Source: Cytophagales bacterium
Lineage (GTDB): Bacteria > Bacteroidota > Bacteroidia > Cytophagales > Cyclobacteriaceae
Assembly (NCBI GenBank): GCA_029262935.1
Contig: JAJCYK010000138.1
Coordinates: 1 to 10,020 of the forward strand
Direction of reading: 5' to 3'
Length of the DNA stretch: 10,020 nucleotides
Below the pieces are notes generated by a model. The model made no database searches. It was not told the DNA's origin and worked only from the letters and a program-made list of their open reading frames with translations. The stretch's first letter is position 1. Every line of letters starts with the position of its first letter. A program made the translations under genes and the position numbers. This document shows positions 6,807 to 10,020 of this stretch, in pieces.

Positions 6807-7271
6807 ATGGTAACTCAATCTAACGCTCGCTTTAAGGTATCTGAAATTCAACTCCACTACAAAAATGTAGTTAAGCCCAATGATCGACCTAGTGTAAATT
6901 GTTCCACAGATGCACATCAAATATTTCTAGAAAATTGGGATTCTAATATCATCGAACTCAAAGAAGAATTTAAGATCTTACTACTTAATCGCGCCCACAA
7001 AGTTCTGGGTATTTCACTAATCAGTTCAGGAGGATTAAGCGGTACTTTGGTTGATCCCAAACTTATCTTTGTGACTGCGCTTAAAGCCAACAGCAGTAGT
7101 ATTATCATGGCCCATAATCATCCCAGTGGAACCCTGAAACCTAGTAGTGCAGATATACAGCTTACTAGTAAATGTGTGCAAGCGGGCAAGCTGTTAGAGT
7201 TGCCCATCCTGGATCATCTGATCATCACCCGATCTGGCTTTTATTCCCTGGCGGATGAAGGGCTGATCTAG
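6807..7271 (+). CDS. RadC-like JAB (JAMM) domain protein, short form
   Basis: This 154-residue protein is the JAB/MPN core of the RadC family. The metal motif is complete: an upstream Glu in ELKEEFKILLLN (E53 or E54), then AHNHPSG (H103, H105, S107), then D116 in KPSSADIQLT. It ends with the usual ILDHLIITRSGFYSLADEG. Full-length RadC (about 220 residues) carries an N-terminal helix-hairpin-helix region, which is missing here. Such short RadC copies are common on Bacteroidota conjugative and integrative elements. The family's biochemical role is unsettled: the old DNA-repair label is weak, and the JAMM fold suggests a metallohydrolase. The ATG follows an AT-rich leader without a Shine-Dalgarno. 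TACGTTTC at 6782-6789 is one base off the Bacteroidota -7 box. The gene reads toward the mobilisation operon and may belong to the same element. Confidence 0.9.
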   Translation: MVTQSNARFKVSEIQLHYKNVVKPNDRPSVNCSTDAHQIFLENWDSNIIELKEEFKILLLNRAHKVLGISLISSGGLSGTLVDPKLIFVTALKANSSSIIMAHNHPSGTLKPSSADIQLTSKCVQAGKLLELPILDHLIITRSGFYSLADEGLI

Positions 7272-7331
7272 CCAGTTTTCTGCTTATTGCCTAGCGGCAT
7301 TTGGCTCTCCCCATTTCAGCCTTTTGTCGCC

Positions 7332-7376
7332 AGCAAAAACCTCAAAATCAACTATGATTTTTCGGCGGTTTTCGCT
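7332..7376. repeat. Nested palindrome, possible relaxosome or oriT hairpin
   Basis: The outer arms AGCAAAAACC (7332-7341) and GGTTTTCGCT (7367-7376) pair at 9 of 10 positions. The inner arms AAAATCA (7344-7350) and TGATTTT (7355-7361) pair perfectly around ACTA. No T-run follows on the plus strand, so it is not a typical terminator for the radC-like gene. Its inner ACTATGAT (7351-7358) recurs in the palindrome at 7517-7538. Confidence 0.6.
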
Positions 7377-7454
7377 ACCTTCTTTAAGCCAACGAAGGCT
7401 CCCCTCCTGTGGGTAGCAAGACGTGATTAGAGTCCCTTAAAACGTTTCGAGGGC

Positions 7455-7494
7455 CTCAAAACTCACGGCATTTTTTGAGCAGTATTTTTTTGAG
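7455..7494. repeat. CTCAAAA inverted and direct repeat cluster
   Basis: CTCAAAA at 7455-7461 faces TTTTTTGAG at 7471-7479, which is repeated at 7486-7494 with a 15-base period. Another CTCAAAA lies at 7341-7347. These could be binding sites for the RHH protein encoded just downstream, although the low complexity of the motif leaves room for chance. Confidence 0.5.
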
Positions 7495-7516
7495 TTATCA
7501 ACACTGCCAAATAAAC

Positions 7517-7538
7517 ACCGATTTTTACTATGATCGGT
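7517..7538. promoter_or_regulatory. Palindrome upstream of the mobilisation operon, possible operator
   Basis: ACCGAT (7517-7522) and ATCGGT (7533-7538) are perfect 6-bp arms around a 10-base loop. They lie 28 bases before the RHH protein start, where an autoregulatory operator could sit. A T-run follows at 7545-7551, so a weak terminator is the alternative. The loop-right arm contains the ACTATGAT octamer shared with the palindrome at 7332-7376. Confidence 0.4.
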
Positions 7539-7566
7539 AACCTGTTTTTTTAAATATTAATGGCTC

Positions 7567-7881
7567 ATGGCACGACCTAAAAAAGCCATCAAAAGAACCC
7601 GTGAAGTTAAGGTACGATATACTTCCTTTGAATATGTGTTCATAGAAAAGGCAGCCGACCAGCATGGCCTCTCTAAAGCGGAATTTGTACGTGACAAAAG
7701 TTTAAGCCACCGGCTAAAACCCAGGTTATCCGTAGAGGAAGCAGACCTATTTCATCAGCTCACCGATGTTGCCGGTAGTTTGCGAGAACTAGCCAAAAAA
7801 ACTTCAGAAAGAGAACTTATAACTCTTCAGATAATCAAGACTCTGGAAGGGGTGCATGAGGTCATTGATAAACTCAAGTAA
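7567..7881 (+). CDS. Ribbon-helix-helix mobilisation accessory protein (MobA/MobC-like)
   Basis: This 104-residue basic protein begins MARPKKAIKRTREVKVRYTS. It then shows the beta-strand and helix pattern of a ribbon-helix-helix DNA-binding domain (about 12-48, including EKAADQHGLSKAEFVRDKSL). A C-terminal helical part (about 55-104) follows. Small RHH proteins of this type bind oriT beside the relaxase and often repress their own operon. Its stop codon is 2 bases before the relaxase start, so the two are almost certainly co-translated as relaxosome partners. The nearby upstream ATG at 7560 is out of frame, so the start at 7567 stands. No Shine-Dalgarno is visible. The family assignment is by domain pattern and context, not by a diagnostic motif. 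Confidence 0.8.
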   Translation: MARPKKAIKRTREVKVRYTSFEYVFIEKAADQHGLSKAEFVRDKSLSHRLKPRLSVEEADLFHQLTDVAGSLRELAKKTSERELITLQIIKTLEGVHEVIDKLK

Positions 7882-7883
7882 TC

Positions 7884-8639
7884 ATGATAGGTAAAACAAA
7901 CATAGGCAAGTCCTTTGGTGGCTGCATACGTTACGTAATGGAAAAAGAGCAGGCCGAAGTACTGGAACAATCCGGTGTGCGCATTGATAGTCCGCAGATG
8001 ACATCTGAGGATTTCAACCTCATTCGCAAACAAAATCCTCAGGTTGAAAATGCAGTGTGGCACACTTCAATTTCCTTTGCCAATCAAGATCAAGTGACTA
8101 ACGAATTGATGGGAGAGGTAGCTAAGGAGTATCTTAAAAAGATGGGCTTAAAAGATCATCAATATCTGGTGGTTCGACATAAAGATCAGAAGCATAAGCA
8201 CCTGCATATTGTAGCTAACCGGGTGGGCTTTCACGGAGAGGTAGCTAATGACAAATGGTATAAGAATCGTACCGCTCAAGTGTGTGATGAACTGGAAAAA
8301 AAATTTGGCTTAATCGTGGCACGAGAGCAGTATCATTCAAAGGATCAAACATTAGATAAGATCCCCTTAAAACACCAGACTAAAATTGAAATCCGCGAAG
8401 CTATTAAAGAGCGTTTGAGTGAAGGCATTTCCAGTATGGACCAATTGAAGGAGGGTTTAGCAAGAGAAGGAATCGAGACCAAATTGCAGGTACAATCCAC
8501 CGGTCGCATAAACGGCATCTCTTTCCGCAAAAATGAGATTGCTATCAAGGGCAGCGCCGTGGATCGAAATTTTAGCTACCTCAAATTGAAGCGACAATTG
8601 GAAAGCAATCAGCAACTAAATCGAGGGCTTGAGCTATGA
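7884..8639 (+). CDS. Relaxase/mobilisation nuclease, MobP-like
   Basis: This 251-residue protein is a relaxase of the PF03432 type, which nicks one DNA strand at oriT and stays covalently attached through a tyrosine. The candidate catalytic Tyr is Y17 in GGCIRYVME. The segment VWHTSISFAN (about 58-67) is the family's conserved strand. The metal-binding histidine motif is RHKDQKHKHLHIVANRV (98-114), with H99, D101, H104, H106 and H108. A helical, charged region follows from about 160. It is short for a relaxase, essentially the nuclease domain plus a small tail, with no helicase or primase domain. Similar compact relaxases are usual on Bacteroidota mobilisable elements. It is 2 bases downstream of the RHH gene and overlaps the next gene by 4 bases (ATGA). 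Confidence 0.93.
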   Translation: MIGKTNIGKSFGGCIRYVMEKEQAEVLEQSGVRIDSPQMTSEDFNLIRKQNPQVENAVWHTSISFANQDQVTNELMGEVAKEYLKKMGLKDHQYLVVRHKDQKHKHLHIVANRVGFHGEVANDKWYKNRTAQVCDELEKKFGLIVAREQYHSKDQTLDKIPLKHQTKIEIREAIKERLSEGISSMDQLKEGLAREGIETKLQVQSTGRINGISFRKNEIAIKGSAVDRNFSYLKLKRQLESNQQLNRGLEL

Positions 8640-9235
8640 TGGAGCATGATGAAAAAATCAAACTCATGATCGAAGCCATGATGACCAATGTGGAGCTTAT
8701 CGAGCGCAACACTAGAGGGCTGGATGCGAAAGCATTAAAGAAAGAGCTAGAGACCCTCTCAAAAAAAGTAGGGGCCGGTGTTCCAGACACAGCTGGTTTA
8801 GAGGCCTTGGAAAAGAAGGTCACTGCCATTCAAAAGAGTTTGAAATCCGCTAATCCCTCAGGCTTTAGCAAACAAGTAAGCAACCACCATTACCTGTGGT
8901 TCTTTCCGGATCTTAAAGAATGGCTGCAATTAGTACGAAGAGGATTACCTATAATCGTTCTTTCCATTGTCAGCCTGTTATTGGCTGGTTTCATAACTCT
9001 GAAATATCCGGATTATCAAAAGTATCGGGATAACAGTTATAAGTATCAGTATTTGTATTACGCCACTCAAGACCAAGCACCTTTCATGCAGTTTGAGCAA
9101 GAGTGGAGCGTGGACAGCATCAAATTAGCTCGTATCCAATGGATCGACCAACACCAGTCCCAATTGGAAAGTGAAATCCGAAAGGGAGAGGAGATCCAGC
9201 AATTGCAGCAACAGGATAGCCTGCAGACCCACTAA
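8636..9235 (+). CDS. Unknown membrane protein of the mobilisation operon
   Basis: I do not recognise a family for this 199-residue protein. The first 75 residues are charged and helical with coiled-coil tendency (for example IERNTRGLDAKALKKELETL). One transmembrane segment is clear at about 104-122 (LPIIVLSIVSLLLAGFITL). The C-terminal part is rich in Tyr and Gln, with YQKYRDNSYKYQYLYY soon after the membrane segment and EEIQQLQQQDSLQTH at the end. There is no signal peptide. It overlaps the relaxase stop by 4 bases and precedes the coupling protein gene by 11 bases, so it is part of the transfer operon. A role in bringing the relaxosome to the membrane or to the coupling protein is a reasonable guess from position only. 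A second ATG follows the first directly, so the start may be one codon later. Confidence 0.82.
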   Translation: MMEHDEKIKLMIEAMMTNVELIERNTRGLDAKALKKELETLSKKVGAGVPDTAGLEALEKKVTAIQKSLKSANPSGFSKQVSNHHYLWFFPDLKEWLQLVRRGLPIIVLSIVSLLLAGFITLKYPDYQKYRDNSYKYQYLYYATQDQAPFMQFEQEWSVDSIKLARIQWIDQHQSQLESEIRKGEEIQQLQQQDSLQTH

Positions 9236-9246
9236 AACTGTAGATT

Positions 9247-10020
9247 ATGTACTATTTCTACGAAGGCATCAAGTTTTATTTTATTGAAGGCAGCTATTGG
9301 GTCAGAGATACTTTTTCAATTACTGAGAACTTAGCCTTTCTGGTAGTATGGATAGTAGCTCTCATGTACTTAAGCATGTGTTTGAAATACTTTTTCCGAT
9401 TGATACCCAAATTCCGAACCCCCGCATTGATCGTTAGCATTGTAATCCCTTACATCTTTTTGTCCTATCCAATAGTGGCCCTGTTGCTCTATATTGGAAG
9501 ATTGTTTCCATTGCCCAAGCTAACCTTAAAAAAGCGCATCGACTACCCTTTCTGGACTTTTAAATTACCTATAGCTGGTAAAAAATATCTACACATCACC
9601 AATCCCTTCCGAGGCATATTTATTACTGGAGGCGCCGGTGCCGGTAAAAGCAAAAGTGTGGTGGAGCCACTGATTTACCAGTCCGTTGAAAAAGAATACA
9701 CGGGCATTCTTTACGACTATGAATACCCCATGCTAACCCAGCACGTTTGGGCTGCATTTCGAAAGCAAAACCCAATTACGAAGGACTACTACATCAACTT
9801 TTCTGATCTGTCCAGGAGTCATCGCTTGAATCCGTTAGATCCTCAGTTTTTAACTTCTAGCAGTTATGCAAAAGAATATAGTACCACAATTCTAGCTAAT
9901 CTATTGCCCGAATCCATTACCACTAAGAAAGACTTTTGGATTCGTTCTGCAGAATCACTATTAACCGCTATAATCTGGTATCTGAGAGAAGAACAACCTA
10001 AGTATTGTACACTACCACAT
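9247..10020 (+). CDS. TraG/VirD4-like type IV coupling protein, N-terminal part (runs off the right edge)
   Basis: The frame is open from the ATG at 9247 to the last base, giving 258 visible residues. Two transmembrane stretches lie at about 28-45 (ENLAFLVVWIVALMYLSM) and 59-85. The Walker A motif GGAGAGKS follows at 128-135 in IFITGGAGAGKSKSVVEP, typical of coupling ATPases. The segments GILYDYEYP (153-161) and SHRLNPLDPQ (about 190) also fit TraG/TraD-like coupling proteins of Bacteroidota. Walker B lies beyond the window. Coupling proteins dock the relaxase-DNA complex at the inner membrane and feed it to a type IV secretion channel. The gene is 11 bases after the small membrane protein gene and has no visible Shine-Dalgarno. 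Its presence suggests the element either encodes its own conjugation channel farther right or supplies its own coupling protein to a helper. Confidence 0.9.
   Translation, partial: MYYFYEGIKFYFIEGSYWVRDTFSITENLAFLVVWIVALMYLSMCLKYFFRLIPKFRTPALIVSIVIPYIFLSYPIVALLLYIGRLFPLPKLTLKKRIDYPFWTFKLPIAGKKYLHITNPFRGIFITGGAGAGKSKSVVEPLIYQSVEKEYTGILYDYEYPMLTQHVWAAFRKQNPITKDYYINFSDLSRSHRLNPLDPQFLTSSSYAKEYSTTILANLLPESITTKKDFWIRSAESLLTAIIWYLREEQPKYCTLPH

Larger units (their letters stand above)
7272..7566. other. Intergenic region before the mobilisation operon, oriT candidate
   Basis: These 295 bases lie between the radC-like stop and the first mobilisation gene and hold no gene. They contain a nested palindrome (7332-7376), repeated CTCAAAA/TTTTGAG motifs (7341-7494) and a palindrome 28 bases before the RHH gene (7517-7538). 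Origins of transfer are commonly found directly upstream of relaxosome genes and contain such inverted repeats. The location and structure therefore fit oriT, but no nick-site consensus is recognisable to me. Confidence 0.45.

Overview
The window reads as an accessory, probably mobile, region of a Bacteroidota (Bacteroidetes) genome. The evidence is the mobilisation block: a small ribbon-helix-helix protein, a MobP-type relaxase and a TraG/VirD4-like coupling protein. A short JAB-only RadC of the kind common on Bacteroidota conjugative elements lies beside it. Upstream of the leftward operon there is an exact match to the Bacteroidota -7 promoter consensus (TAnnTTTG). I cannot name the genus.

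Left half (1-5617, all on the minus strand): a complete four-gene Qat anti-phage defence operon, read right to left. The genes are qatA (KAP P-loop NTPase), qatB (protein with a Gly/Ser-rich N-terminus), qatC (QueC-like PP-loop enzyme) and qatD (TatD-like metal-dependent nuclease). They are translationally coupled, with a 1-nt overlap (TAATG) followed by two 4-nt overlaps (ATGA). A fifth gene follows qatD by 45 nt on the same strand. It encodes the N-terminal part of an OLD-like ATPase and is cut by the window edge. It may be another defence gene.

Centre (5618-6806): about 1.2 kb with no convincing gene. The first 320 bases are AT-rich (about 31% GC by hand count) and hold the qat promoter candidate, a two-unit 20-bp tandem repeat and a small palindrome. 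At about 5941 the composition jumps to about 55% GC for 660 bases, starting with a perfect 10-bp hairpin. This block is full of nested inverted repeats, including a 13-bp perfect helix (6136-6148 with 6293-6305) that closes a multi-hairpin junction. It looks like a structured RNA or a folded single-stranded DNA element that I do not recognise. A second long imperfect stem (6641-6745) sits just before the radC-like gene.

Right half (6807-10020, plus strand): the RadC-like JAB protein, then a roughly 295-base intergenic region with nested palindromes and repeated CTCAAAA-type motifs, a good place for an origin of transfer. The mobilisation operon follows: RHH accessory protein, relaxase, an unknown single-pass membrane protein with coiled-coil tendency, and the coupling protein, which runs off the right end. 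The proposed division of labour is that the right-hand genes nick and move the DNA while the left-hand operon is anti-phage cargo. No integrase, replication gene, tRNA or CRISPR array is visible in the window.
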